Assembly: GCA_015661795.1 (NCBI GenBank)
Contig: DQVJ01000197.1
Location: 1 to 7,186, forward strand
Source of the DNA: Sulfurovum sp.
GTDB lineage: Bacteria; Campylobacterota; Campylobacteria; Campylobacterales; Sulfurovaceae
DNA: 7,186 nucleotides
Reading direction: 5' to 3'
Positions 1-6,280 of this stretch are shown here, piece by piece. The notes beneath the pieces were generated by a model. That model made no database searches. It saw nothing but the letters and a program-made list of their open reading frames with translations, and was not told the DNA's origin. Made by a program: the position numbers and the translations under genes. Each line of letters opens with the position of its first letter. Within the stretch, counting starts at the first letter, position 1.

Positions 1-217
1 CACCTACGACCATCTCATATGGACTGTTACATTCCAGATTAAATAAATTTTTTGATTGGATACCTATATAATCAAATAGATATGATAATGCTTTAGAAAA
101 TTTTGTTTTAAATTTCACCTCTACAATATCATACGTATAATTTAAATACTTTGCAAAAGCGATAGATTGATTTACATGCCCCATACGTCCATCACTTAAA
201 ATCAATATTTTCTTCAT
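1..217 (-). CDS. ELM1/GtrOC1-family putative glycosyltransferase, N-terminal part (runs off left edge)
   Basis: The first 72 codons of a leftward gene are visible; the rest lies beyond position 1. The protein starts MKKILILSDGRMGHVNQSIA, a beta strand followed by the Asp-Gly...Gly-His...Asn-Gln-Ser signature (residues 9-18) that resembles the start of the ELM1 / DUF1022 family (bacterial members are annotated as putative GtrOC1-like glycosyltransferases; the plant member is a mitochondrial fission factor). Bacterial members are thought to act on envelope glycans, but the substrate is not known. Its ATG (217-215) overlaps the TGA of the upstream acyltransferase gene (216-214) as ATGA, and a GGTGG sits 5 nt before the start, so translational coupling is likely. 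The pairing with a lipid A acyltransferase fits an LPS/LOS role, which is inference. A different glycosyltransferase of the same fold remains possible because only the N-terminus is seen. Confidence 0.72.
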   Translation of the reverse strand, partial: MKKILILSDGRMGHVNQSIAFAKYLNYTYDIVEVKFKTKFSKALSYLFDYIGIQSKNLFNLECNSPYEMVVG

Positions 218-1089
218 ATACGCCACCGATTATGCATCCAAAACCATTGAGACGGATATTGCCGAATGATATCTTCCACCGCTGTAGTATATTCTTGAGT
301 CATGGATGCCAATTCATCCTCTTTATCATCGCTTTCATACTCTAAGGGCTCATTGATAATCATTTTATACTTTCCACTCTCTTGTCTGGCTATAAAAATA
401 GGAACAATCATGGGATCAAACTTTGATTTTAATAAAGCCACCGATAATGTCGTCTCTGCAGGTACTCCAAAAAAATCTACCTTTACACTGTTCAAGTCAC
501 CCGATTTTTGATCTATCAACAATCCTACAGCCTGTGCATTTTTAAGTCTCTTCGCCATAGCAAGCATGGCTTTATGTTTAGTCGTAGGTTTATTCCCATA
601 TTTTCTTCTAAACGGTAGTGTAATTTCTTTATCAATATAAGTGTTGTTTCCTTTCCTTCCCACAGCCAACATCGGCAGACCATGTTTAGCCAAAAAATGT
701 GCAGCCAACTCCCAGTTAGAGAAATGTGCTGTCACTACTACTATCCCTTTGGGACTAGAACTTACAAGTTTGTTTAATTTTTCTTTAGCCTCTTCAAAGT
801 TCACTATTGATTCATCTATATCAAAACGGTCTACCAACATTAACAGTATCTCAGTAATGGTTTTTGACAATTCTACATACACTTTTTTAGAAAGTATCGC
901 TACTTCCTCTATAGATTTTTCAGGATACGCCATTGTAAGATTTTTGATAGTTAAAATACGTCTTTTCTTATCTACTTGATAGACCAATAATGCCAAGCCT
1001 TTTATAAAACCATACATAAAAGACTTTGGTGTCACCTTTGCTAAGTACAAAAACAATTTTACCAAAGCATATTCTATCTTTTCTCTCAT
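214..1089 (-). CDS. lpxL: LpxL/HtrB-type lipid A (Kdo2-lipid IVA) acyltransferase
   Basis: Lysophospholipid acyltransferase-like protein of the LpxL/LpxM/HtrB family, which adds a secondary acyl chain from acyl-ACP to the lipid A precursor at the cytoplasmic face of the inner membrane. Numbered from the start chosen here (291 aa), it has a hydrophobic N-terminal segment (about 24-39), the family NLxxxYPE block (50-57), the catalytic HX4(D/E) motif as HFSNWE (His122, Glu127), the LLIDQKSGD region (191-199) and the conserved C-terminal WFWMHNRW (282-289). The same frame is open to an ATG at 1182 (322 aa), but that ATG has no ribosome binding site, and the extra 31 codons would contain a near-perfect extended -10 element for the opposite strand. 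The ATG at 1089 follows GGGGAAGAG directly and gives a normal family length. The next gene overlaps by 4 bp. Which acyl position or chain is used cannot be read from the sequence. Confidence 0.88.
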   Translation of the reverse strand: MREKIEYALVKLFLYLAKVTPKSFMYGFIKGLALLVYQVDKKRRILTIKNLTMAYPEKSIEEVAILSKKVYVELSKTITEILLMLVDRFDIDESIVNFEEAKEKLNKLVSSSPKGIVVVTAHFSNWELAAHFLAKHGLPMLAVGRKGNNTYIDKEITLPFRRKYGNKPTTKHKAMLAMAKRLKNAQAVGLLIDQKSGDLNSVKVDFFGVPAETTLSVALLKSKFDPMIVPIFIARQESGKYKMIINEPLEYESDDKEDELASMTQEYTTAVEDIIRQYPSQWFWMHNRWRI

Positions 1090-1170
1090 CTCTTCCCCAA
1101 TATAACTAGGCTTTATTTTACCCAAATAGACTAAAGGCTTAACAAAAGGGGAAGGCTTTTTAATATAATT

Positions 1171-1179
1171 TGCTATAAT
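1171..1179 (+). promoter_or_regulatory. Extended -10 promoter element for the hisH operon
   Basis: TGCTATAAT matches the extended -10 consensus (TGnTATAAT) exactly. It lies in an AT-rich stretch between the divergent genes, with a T-rich run upstream (1157-1171) but no recognisable -35 hexamer. Helicobacter and Campylobacter housekeeping promoters commonly have a strong -10 and periodic AT-rich tracts instead of a -35 box. Transcription would start near 1186, giving an untranslated leader of about 70 nt before hisH. Assigned from sequence match only. Confidence 0.55.
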
Positions 1180-1257
1180 CATAAGAATTTAAATACACAG
1201 AGAGCAATAAATAATGCATAACCACAAAAATGCCTACCCTCTTTGGGGAGCAAGATT

Positions 1258-1869
1258 ATGATTGGAATCGTCGATTATAATATGGGAAACCTTGCTTCCG
1301 TCATCAATGCCTTTGCAAAAATGGGTGTAGATGCTACCCTTGAGAGTGACCCTTCTAAGATAAGTCAATATGATAAACTCATCTTACCCGGAGTAGGTGC
1401 GTTTGCTGACGCTATGGAACACCTTAACGAAAATGGTATGGATGAAGCAGTCATCGCTTATGCACACTCAGGTAAACCTCTACTTGGCATCTGCCTAGGT
1501 ATGCAACTACTCTTTGAAAGTTCACAAGAGTTTGGAGCAACCCAAGGACTAGGACTTATACCCGGGAAAGTAGTCGCATTTGATCAAACTAAATTTGACC
1601 ACAAACTCAAAGTCCCTCATATGGGATGGAATGAACTTTTTGTAGAAAAAGAGACTCCATTGTTTAGTGGATTAAAAAAAGATTTTTATCTTTACTTTGT
1701 CCACTCTTTTCATGCAGAGTGTGATGAGAAATATACTATAGGGAAAACACACTATGGATACGAGTTTGTCTCTGCTGTGCAAAATAAAAATGTTTATGGT
1801 ATCCAACCTCATCCAGAAAAAAGCCATGAGAATGGACTAAAAATCATAGAAAACTTCGCAAAATTATAG
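1258..1869 (+). CDS. hisH: Imidazole glycerol phosphate synthase, glutamine amidotransferase subunit HisH
   Basis: Class I glutamine amidotransferase subunit (203 aa, normal length) that hydrolyses glutamine and channels ammonia to HisF, which makes imidazole glycerol phosphate and AICAR in histidine biosynthesis. The protein opens with the canonical MIGIVDYNMGNLASV. The nucleophile elbow is GICLGMQ with Cys79, the oxyanion region is LPGVGAF (43-49), and the His/Glu of the triad are His185 and Glu187 in GIQPHPEKSH. The ATG at 1258 is chosen because GGGGAG lies 7 nt upstream and because it starts exactly at the family N-terminus; a TTG in frame at 1243 overlaps that ribosome binding site and would add five unconserved residues. 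First gene of the rightward run; hisA follows after 10 bp. The obligate partner hisF is not in the window. HisH paralogues occur in nonulosonic acid pathways, but the adjacent hisA makes the histidine role more likely. Confidence 0.95.
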   Translation: MIGIVDYNMGNLASVINAFAKMGVDATLESDPSKISQYDKLILPGVGAFADAMEHLNENGMDEAVIAYAHSGKPLLGICLGMQLLFESSQEFGATQGLGLIPGKVVAFDQTKFDHKLKVPHMGWNELFVEKETPLFSGLKKDFYLYFVHSFHAECDEKYTIGKTHYGYEFVSAVQNKNVYGIQPHPEKSHENGLKIIENFAKL

Positions 1870-1879
1870 GAATAATAAT

Positions 1880-2593
1880 ATGACAATACTACCAGCAATT
1901 GACCTCAAAGATGGAAAAGCCGTAAGACTCAGTAAAGGACTTATGGAATCGGCAAAAATATACTCAAATGAACCTTGGCAAGTGGCTAAAAAATTTGAAG
2001 AACTTGGAAGCGAATGGGTACACCTTGTAGACCTCAATGGTGCTTTTGCAGGAAAACCTGAAAACCTAGAACAAATTAAAAAAATTCGTGAAAATTGTAA
2101 CCTAAAATTAGAACTTGGTGGGGGTATCCGTGATGAGGAAACCATCAAAATGTATCTTGATCTAGGTATTGATAGACTTATCCTAGGTTCTATTGCTGTA
2201 AAAAATGCACAGTTTGTAAAAAATATGGCTGCCAAATACCCCATTGTTGTTGGTATAGATGCCATCGATGGTATGGTAGCTGTTGAAGGCTGGGCAGAGA
2301 CATCCAATATGAAGGCAACTGACCTTGCCCGTGAATTTGCTGCTTGTGGTGTGCAAGCTATTATCTGTACAGATGTAGGACGTGATGGCATGATGACAGG
2401 GGTAAACATCGAATTCACGAAAGAGATACAAGAAGCATCAGGGTTAGAGACCATTGCTTCTGGTGGGCTCAAAGATATGTCAGATATCAATGGACTGATA
2501 GATGCTAATATAGATGGGACTATTGTAGGGAAAGCCTTTTATGAAGGGACTTTAGACCTTGAAATTGCATTTAGAGTGGCAAATGCAAAGTAA
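1880..2593 (+). CDS. hisA: ProFAR isomerase HisA (phosphoribosylformimino-AICAR-phosphate isomerase)
   Basis: A (beta/alpha)8-barrel enzyme of 237 aa that converts ProFAR to PRFAR, the step just before the HisF-HisH synthase. Recognisable blocks are the N-terminal LPAIDLKDGKAVRL with the catalytic Asp8, the phosphate-binding LELGGGIRD (78-85), the second catalytic Asp127 in VGIDAIDG, the TDVGRDGMMTGVN strand (164-176), and the C-terminal phosphate site ASGGLKDMSDI (193-203) with VGKAFYEG (216-223). The second-half catalytic Asp127 followed by the conserved EGW (136-138) fits HisA rather than HisF. The ribosome binding site AGGA overlaps the end of hisH, 8 nt before the ATG. The last 11 bp overlap the start of prmA, suggesting coupled translation. 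Confidence 0.95.
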   Translation: MTILPAIDLKDGKAVRLSKGLMESAKIYSNEPWQVAKKFEELGSEWVHLVDLNGAFAGKPENLEQIKKIRENCNLKLELGGGIRDEETIKMYLDLGIDRLILGSIAVKNAQFVKNMAAKYPIVVGIDAIDGMVAVEGWAETSNMKATDLAREFAACGVQAIICTDVGRDGMMTGVNIEFTKEIQEASGLETIASGGLKDMSDINGLIDANIDGTIVGKAFYEGTLDLEIAFRVANAK

Positions 2594-3401
2594 ATATTCT
2601 GAATTAACTATCACCCTGAATGATGAATTTGTAGAGTTTATCGCTGATTTTGTTGCAAATCTCGCAGGTGATGGTGTGGAATTAAGTACTGGTAAAATTA
2701 TTGTACGCAGTGAATCTGATTTAACTTACGTTAAAGATGCACTTGTATCCTTAGAAGGTACTTTGAACGGTGATATCCAACTACGCTATCTTCTAAAAGA
2801 AAAAGATAGCAAAGACTGGATTAAAAATTATCAAGACTCTATAGAACCTATAGAAGCAGGTATATTTTATATTTTTCCAAGCTGGTATATGCCTAAAGAG
2901 AATTTTATTAATATCAAAATAGATCCTGCTTTAGCCTTTGGTTCAGGACATCATGCTACAACGTATTCATGTTTGACAACGATCTCCAAATATGTAAAAG
3001 ATGGTGATAGTATCATTGATGTAGGGTGTGGTTCTGGTATATTAGGTCTTGCATGTAGAAAAATGGGTGCTACAGTTGAACTCTGTGATACAGACCCTGT
3101 TTCTGTTGAAAGCTGTAAAGAGAATTTCATACTAAATGAAGAAACCTATACTAAGCTTTGGGAAGGTTCGATAGATAAAGCAACTGGTACTTATGATGTT
3201 GTCATAGCAAATATAATTGTGGATGTACTCAAATATATCGCCAAAGATTTAAAGTCCGTTTGTAAAGAAGATGGCTTCTTAATACTCTCAGGTATTTTAG
3301 ACAAAAAAGAAGCTTTAGTACAAGAGTCCTTTAAAGACTTGCAATTGGAACAAAGAATACATAAAGGTGAGTGGGTAACACTTGTTTATAAGAAACAATA
3401 G
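2583..3401 (+). CDS. prmA: Ribosomal protein L11 methyltransferase PrmA
   Basis: S-adenosylmethionine-dependent methyltransferase (272 aa) that methylates ribosomal protein L11 on lysines and the N-terminus. An N-terminal substrate-recognition domain (about 1-65) precedes the catalytic domain. The PrmA signature is DPALAFGSGHHATT (114-127), equivalent to the DPGLAFGTGTHPTT of other bacteria. It is followed by SAM motif I IIDVGCGSGILGL (144-156), the acidic motif CDTDP (168-172), the catalytic-site VVIANII (206-212), and GFLILSGIL (231-239) with GEWVTLVYK (262-270) at the end. The ATG at 2583, inside the end of hisA, is preferred over an in-frame TTG at 2559 because the family begins with a short sequence like this one and AGAGTGG lies just upstream. 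A 44-bp gap to ftsH contains no clear promoter or terminator. The link to histidine genes is positional only. Confidence 0.93.
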   Translation: MQSKYSELTITLNDEFVEFIADFVANLAGDGVELSTGKIIVRSESDLTYVKDALVSLEGTLNGDIQLRYLLKEKDSKDWIKNYQDSIEPIEAGIFYIFPSWYMPKENFINIKIDPALAFGSGHHATTYSCLTTISKYVKDGDSIIDVGCGSGILGLACRKMGATVELCDTDPVSVESCKENFILNEETYTKLWEGSIDKATGTYDVVIANIIVDVLKYIAKDLKSVCKEDGFLILSGILDKKEALVQESFKDLQLEQRIHKGEWVTLVYKKQ

Positions 3402-3445
3402 ATAAAATCTCACAGAAATACTGTAAAACATAAGGATAATCATTC

Positions 3446-5425
3446 ATGGCTAACCAAGATAACAATAACCAAGATAATAATAACAATAATTTTTTCAACA
3501 ACAACCCACTGTTGGCATTTGCAATCTTTTCCATCATCATCATTATGATTTTTAAATCCTTTGTAGGTGATGGTGAAAGTCTTGGAAATATGATGACAGG
3601 CGGGAATAATGTGACACAAACAAAATCCGTCAAATACTCCGAAATTAAAACAGAGATAGAAAAAGGCACAATTAAATCTGTCAAACTTACTCCGACTACC
3701 ATAGAAGCTATAGCAGATGACAATGGTCGGATAACACGCTTTGTTGCACAAAATGTTCCTACCTACGATAAAGATCTTATCCCTCTTTTAGAGAAAAAAG
3801 GTATTACCTATGAGGGTATCATGGGTGGAGGGTTCATGTCTGAACTTCTAGGTTCCCTACTCCCGATACTCATCTTTTTTGGTATTTGGATTTTCCTTGC
3901 TAAAAAAATGTCTAAAGGTATGGGTGGAGGGATACTGGGTGCAGGAAAAGCAGATAAGCTTATTAACTCTGAAAAGCCAGATACAAAATTTGCAGATGTT
4001 CAAGGGGTAGAAGAAGCCAAAGATGAAGTAAAAGAAATAGTAGATTTTCTAAAGTTTCCAGAACGATATATGGAACTAGGAGCTAAAATCCCTAAGGGTT
4101 TACTCCTTGTAGGACCTCCCGGAACTGGTAAAACACTCCTTGCAAAAGCAGTAGCTGGTGAAGCTTCTGTTCCATTTTTCTCTGTTACAGGCTCAGGATT
4201 CATTGAGATGTTTGTAGGTGTCGGAGCCAGCCGTGTGCGTGACCTTTTTGCACAAGCTAAAAAAGAAGCACCTTCTATCATTTTTATTGACGAAATTGAT
4301 GCTATTGGTAAGTCTCGTGCATCTGGTGGACAAATGGGGGGCAATGATGAAAGAGAACAAACACTGAACCAACTCTTGGCTGAAATGGATGGCTTTGGTG
4401 CGGATACACCTGTAATAGTTTTAGCTGCAACGAATAGACCAGAAACACTTGATGCTGCATTGCTTAGAGCTGGACGTTTTGACAGACAGGTTCTTGTTGA
4501 TAAACCTGACTATGATGGACGTTTAGCTATTTTAAAAGTACATTCAAAAGGTGTTAAACTCTCAAAAGATGTAGATTTGAGAATCGTAGCTAAGCAAACT
4601 GCCGGACTAGCAGGTGCTGACTTGGCAAATATCATAAATGAGGCAGCATTATTGGCAGGTCGTTTTAATAAAAAAGAGATTGAACAATCTGATTTGCTAG
4701 AGTCCATTGAGCGTTCATTTGTTGGACTTGAAAAGAAAAACCGTAAAATTTCTGAAGTAGAAAAAAGAATAGTAGCCTACCATGAAAGTGGTCATGCACT
4801 CATGGCAGAGCTCACAAAAGGTGCAACACGTGTCACCAAAGTATCTATCATTCCTAGGGGGCTTGGTGCATTGGGATATACCTTGCACCTTCCAGATGAT
4901 GAAGACAGGTTTTTAAAACAAAAACATGAACTGATGGCTGAGATAGATGTACTCCTTGGAGGTCGTGCAGCAGAAGAAGTATTTATAGGTGAGGTAAGTA
5001 CAGGAGCAGGTAATGATCTAGACCGTGCAACTGCTATTCTTAAAGATATGATTTCTGTATATGGTATGACTGATGTCGCAGGTTTAATGGTACTCTCTCG
5101 TAGCCAGAATTCATTTTTAGGTGCAGGAGCTGTATCTACTGACTATAGCGAAAAAATGGCTGAAGATATGGATAACTATATACGTTCTACCTTGAATGAA
5201 CGTTTTACTTTTGTTAAAAAAACACTCAATGAATATCATAAGGCTATAGAAAATATAGCTACTATACTTCTTGATGTAGAAGTTATTGAAGGTAAAAAAG
5301 TACGGTCTATCATTGAAGAATTCGAAAAAGACAACAATATGCCAAGCCGTCTGGCACATGGAGATAAAATAGCTGCCGCAGAAGCCAGAGCAAAAGCTGA
5401 AGAAGAAGCTGATAAAGACACATAA
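3446..5425 (+). CDS. ftsH: ATP-dependent zinc metalloprotease FtsH
   Basis: Membrane-anchored AAA+ protease (659 aa, family-typical length) that degrades misfolded membrane proteins and short-lived regulators; in some bacteria it controls LPS synthesis through LpxC. In order: an Asn-rich cytoplasmic N-terminus (3-20), first membrane segment (21-38), periplasmic domain (about 39-133), second membrane segment (134-152), Walker A GPPGTGKT (223-230), pore loop MFVGVG (255-260), Walker B IIFIDEID (278-285), the second region of homology with arginine fingers Arg341 and Arg344, the zinc site HESGH (446-450) with the third ligand Asp524 in AGNDLDRA, and an acidic, Ala/Glu-rich tail (640-659). All catalytic residues are present. 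The ribosome binding site AAGGA lies 9 nt before the ATG. pssA starts 4 bp after the stop. The prmA-ftsH-pssA neighbourhood is also known from Helicobacter. Confidence 0.98.
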   Translation: MANQDNNNQDNNNNNFFNNNPLLAFAIFSIIIIMIFKSFVGDGESLGNMMTGGNNVTQTKSVKYSEIKTEIEKGTIKSVKLTPTTIEAIADDNGRITRFVAQNVPTYDKDLIPLLEKKGITYEGIMGGGFMSELLGSLLPILIFFGIWIFLAKKMSKGMGGGILGAGKADKLINSEKPDTKFADVQGVEEAKDEVKEIVDFLKFPERYMELGAKIPKGLLLVGPPGTGKTLLAKAVAGEASVPFFSVTGSGFIEMFVGVGASRVRDLFAQAKKEAPSIIFIDEIDAIGKSRASGGQMGGNDEREQTLNQLLAEMDGFGADTPVIVLAATNRPETLDAALLRAGRFDRQVLVDKPDYDGRLAILKVHSKGVKLSKDVDLRIVAKQTAGLAGADLANIINEAALLAGRFNKKEIEQSDLLESIERSFVGLEKKNRKISEVEKRIVAYHESGHALMAELTKGATRVTKVSIIPRGLGALGYTLHLPDDEDRFLKQKHELMAEIDVLLGGRAAEEVFIGEVSTGAGNDLDRATAILKDMISVYGMTDVAGLMVLSRSQNSFLGAGAVSTDYSEKMAEDMDNYIRSTLNERFTFVKKTLNEYHKAIENIATILLDVEVIEGKKVRSIIEEFEKDNNMPSRLAHGDKIAAAEARAKAEEEADKDT

Positions 5426-5429
5426 ACTT

Positions 5430-6146
5430 ATGAACAAGTCTAACCTTATCTATATCCTGCCAAACCTATTTACTGCAAGTAGTATTTTTGTAGGTGTGAT
5501 AAGTATTGTTGAAGCCAGTAAAGGGAACTTTAGTGCAGCCGCATGGCTTATCCTTCTTGCCCTGGTTTTTGATGGACTAGATGGAAGAATTGCAAGAATG
5601 ACAAACACGACTAGTCAATTTGGTGTAGAATTTGATTCACTCGCGGATATTATCTCTTTTGGTATTGCTCCGGCAATGCTACTTTATTTTTTTACAGGTG
5701 TAGTATTTGGACGATTCGGTATCCTAGTTTCAGCTATTTATGTCATTTTTGGTGCTATCCGTCTGGCAAGATTTAACATATCAACCGCAAAAACAGACCC
5801 CAATATATTTATAGGACTTCCTATTCCAACTGCTGCAGTATTTGTTTCCATGTGGATACTTTTATTTCATAAATATACATTCCATGACTATAGTATTATC
5901 TTACTCTTTCTTACATTGGGAGTGGCTATACTTATGGTGAGTAACTTTAGATATCCTTCCTTTAAAAAAATACAGCTTGACCGACCTATGGTATTTAAAA
6001 CTATGATACTCCTCGTTCTTGTTGCTTCATTATTATACCTATTTTCAATAGAGGGCCTGGCCATCATTGTCTTTGCATATACTCTTTATGGACCATTACG
6101 TGCTTTACGTAGTCTAAGGTTACGTAAGATAAACATTAAACGATAA
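5430..6146 (+). CDS. pssA: CDP-diacylglycerol-serine O-phosphatidyltransferase (phosphatidylserine synthase)
   Basis: Integral membrane CDP-alcohol phosphotransferase (238 aa) that makes phosphatidylserine, the precursor of phosphatidylethanolamine, from CDP-diacylglycerol and serine. The family signature DxxDGxxAR(x8)GxxxDxxxD is complete: Asp48, Asp51, Gly52, Ala55, Arg56, Gly65, Asp69, Asp73. The N-terminal LPNLFTASSIFVG and the block FDSLADIISFGIAPA after the metal site are typical of the short Bacillus-like (type II) PssA, not PgsA. Several hydrophobic helices follow, including about 93-112, 128-145, 154-171 and 188-218. The C-terminus is a basic Leu-Arg-rich tail (222-238). The start lies 4 bp after the ftsH stop with no good ribosome binding site, so translation is probably coupled to ftsH. 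Shared transcription of a membrane quality-control protease and a phospholipid synthase is plausible but inferred. Confidence 0.95.
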   Translation: MNKSNLIYILPNLFTASSIFVGVISIVEASKGNFSAAAWLILLALVFDGLDGRIARMTNTTSQFGVEFDSLADIISFGIAPAMLLYFFTGVVFGRFGILVSAIYVIFGAIRLARFNISTAKTDPNIFIGLPIPTAAVFVSMWILLFHKYTFHDYSIILLFLTLGVAILMVSNFRYPSFKKIQLDRPMVFKTMILLVLVASLLYLFSIEGLAIIVFAYTLYGPLRALRSLRLRKINIKR

Positions 6147-6156
6147 TTCTTCTGCC

Positions 6157-6185
6157 TTGTTATTTATTTTAATTTACAGTATACT
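6157..6185 (+). promoter_or_regulatory. Sigma70-type promoter of the leuA leader
   Basis: TTGTTA (6157-6162, four of six matches to TTGACA) is followed after exactly 17 bp by TATACT (6180-6185, five of six matches to TATAAT). Transcription would begin near 6192, just before the ribosome binding site of the leader ORF at 6209. This gives a very short 5' end, as is usual for attenuator-controlled biosynthetic operons. Predicted from sequence; no experimental start site is known to me. Confidence 0.7.
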
Positions 6186-6208
6186 TACCAAAAAATTAGG
6201 AGAGCATA

Positions 6209-6280
6209 ATGAAAAACATTATATATAACCATACTATTTTTACTAAAGATATTTCTCTCCTGCTACTGCTCACGCACTAA
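6209..6280 (+). CDS. Leucine-rich leader peptide upstream of leuA (LeuL-like, 23 aa)
   Basis: A 23-codon ORF begins MKNIIYNHTIF and ends ISLLLLLTH before TAA (with TAG next out to 6283). It contains five consecutive leucine codons (6257-6271: CTC CTG CTA CTG CTC) three codons before the stop. A strong ribosome binding site AGGAGAG (6198-6204) precedes the ATG, and a good promoter lies just upstream. In the visible part of leuA the 13 Leu codons are TTA (7), TTG (4) and CTT (2), so all five leader codons are types otherwise avoided here. Such run-of-codon leaders (for example leuL of enteric bacteria) measure the charged leucine tRNA level by ribosome stalling. Four Ile codons are also present, and no Val codons. 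The peptide probably has no function of its own. Assignment as a regulatory leader is inference from position, codon run and signals. Confidence 0.8.
   Translation: MKNIIYNHTIFTKDISLLLLLTH

Noticed and set aside
302..979. Plus-strand open frames at 302-511 and 641-979
   Set aside because: They are antisense to the acyltransferase gene, have no recognisable domain, and the minus-strand protein is clearly real.
1243..1257. In-frame TTG start giving a HisH five residues longer
   Set aside because: The TTG overlaps the GGGGAG ribosome binding site of the ATG at 1258, and the extra residues precede the canonical HisH N-terminus.
1864..2490. Minus-strand open frames over hisA, including 2183-2431
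   Set aside because: Shadow of hisA; Ser/Pro-rich or Cys/His-rich translation without domains.
2559..2582. In-frame TTG start giving a longer PrmA
   Set aside because: It has no family support and lies deep within hisA; the ATG at 2583 with AGAGTGG upstream fits better.
3402..3445. Possible promoter or terminator between prmA and ftsH
   Set aside because: Only a 4-bp ACAG/CTGT stem without a U-tract and no convincing -10/-35 pair were seen, so the gap is treated as within-operon.
3331..3751. Minus-strand open frames across the prmA-ftsH junction (130 and 103 aa) with hydrophobic Leu/Ile runs
   Set aside because: The hydrophobic runs are the reverse reading of the ftsH AAT/AAC repeats and its first membrane segment; no start signals or domain.
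5117..5437. Minus-strand open frames over the end of ftsH
   Set aside because: Antisense to the acidic FtsH tail; the Phe/Ser or Ala/Ser composition is an artefact of reverse reading.
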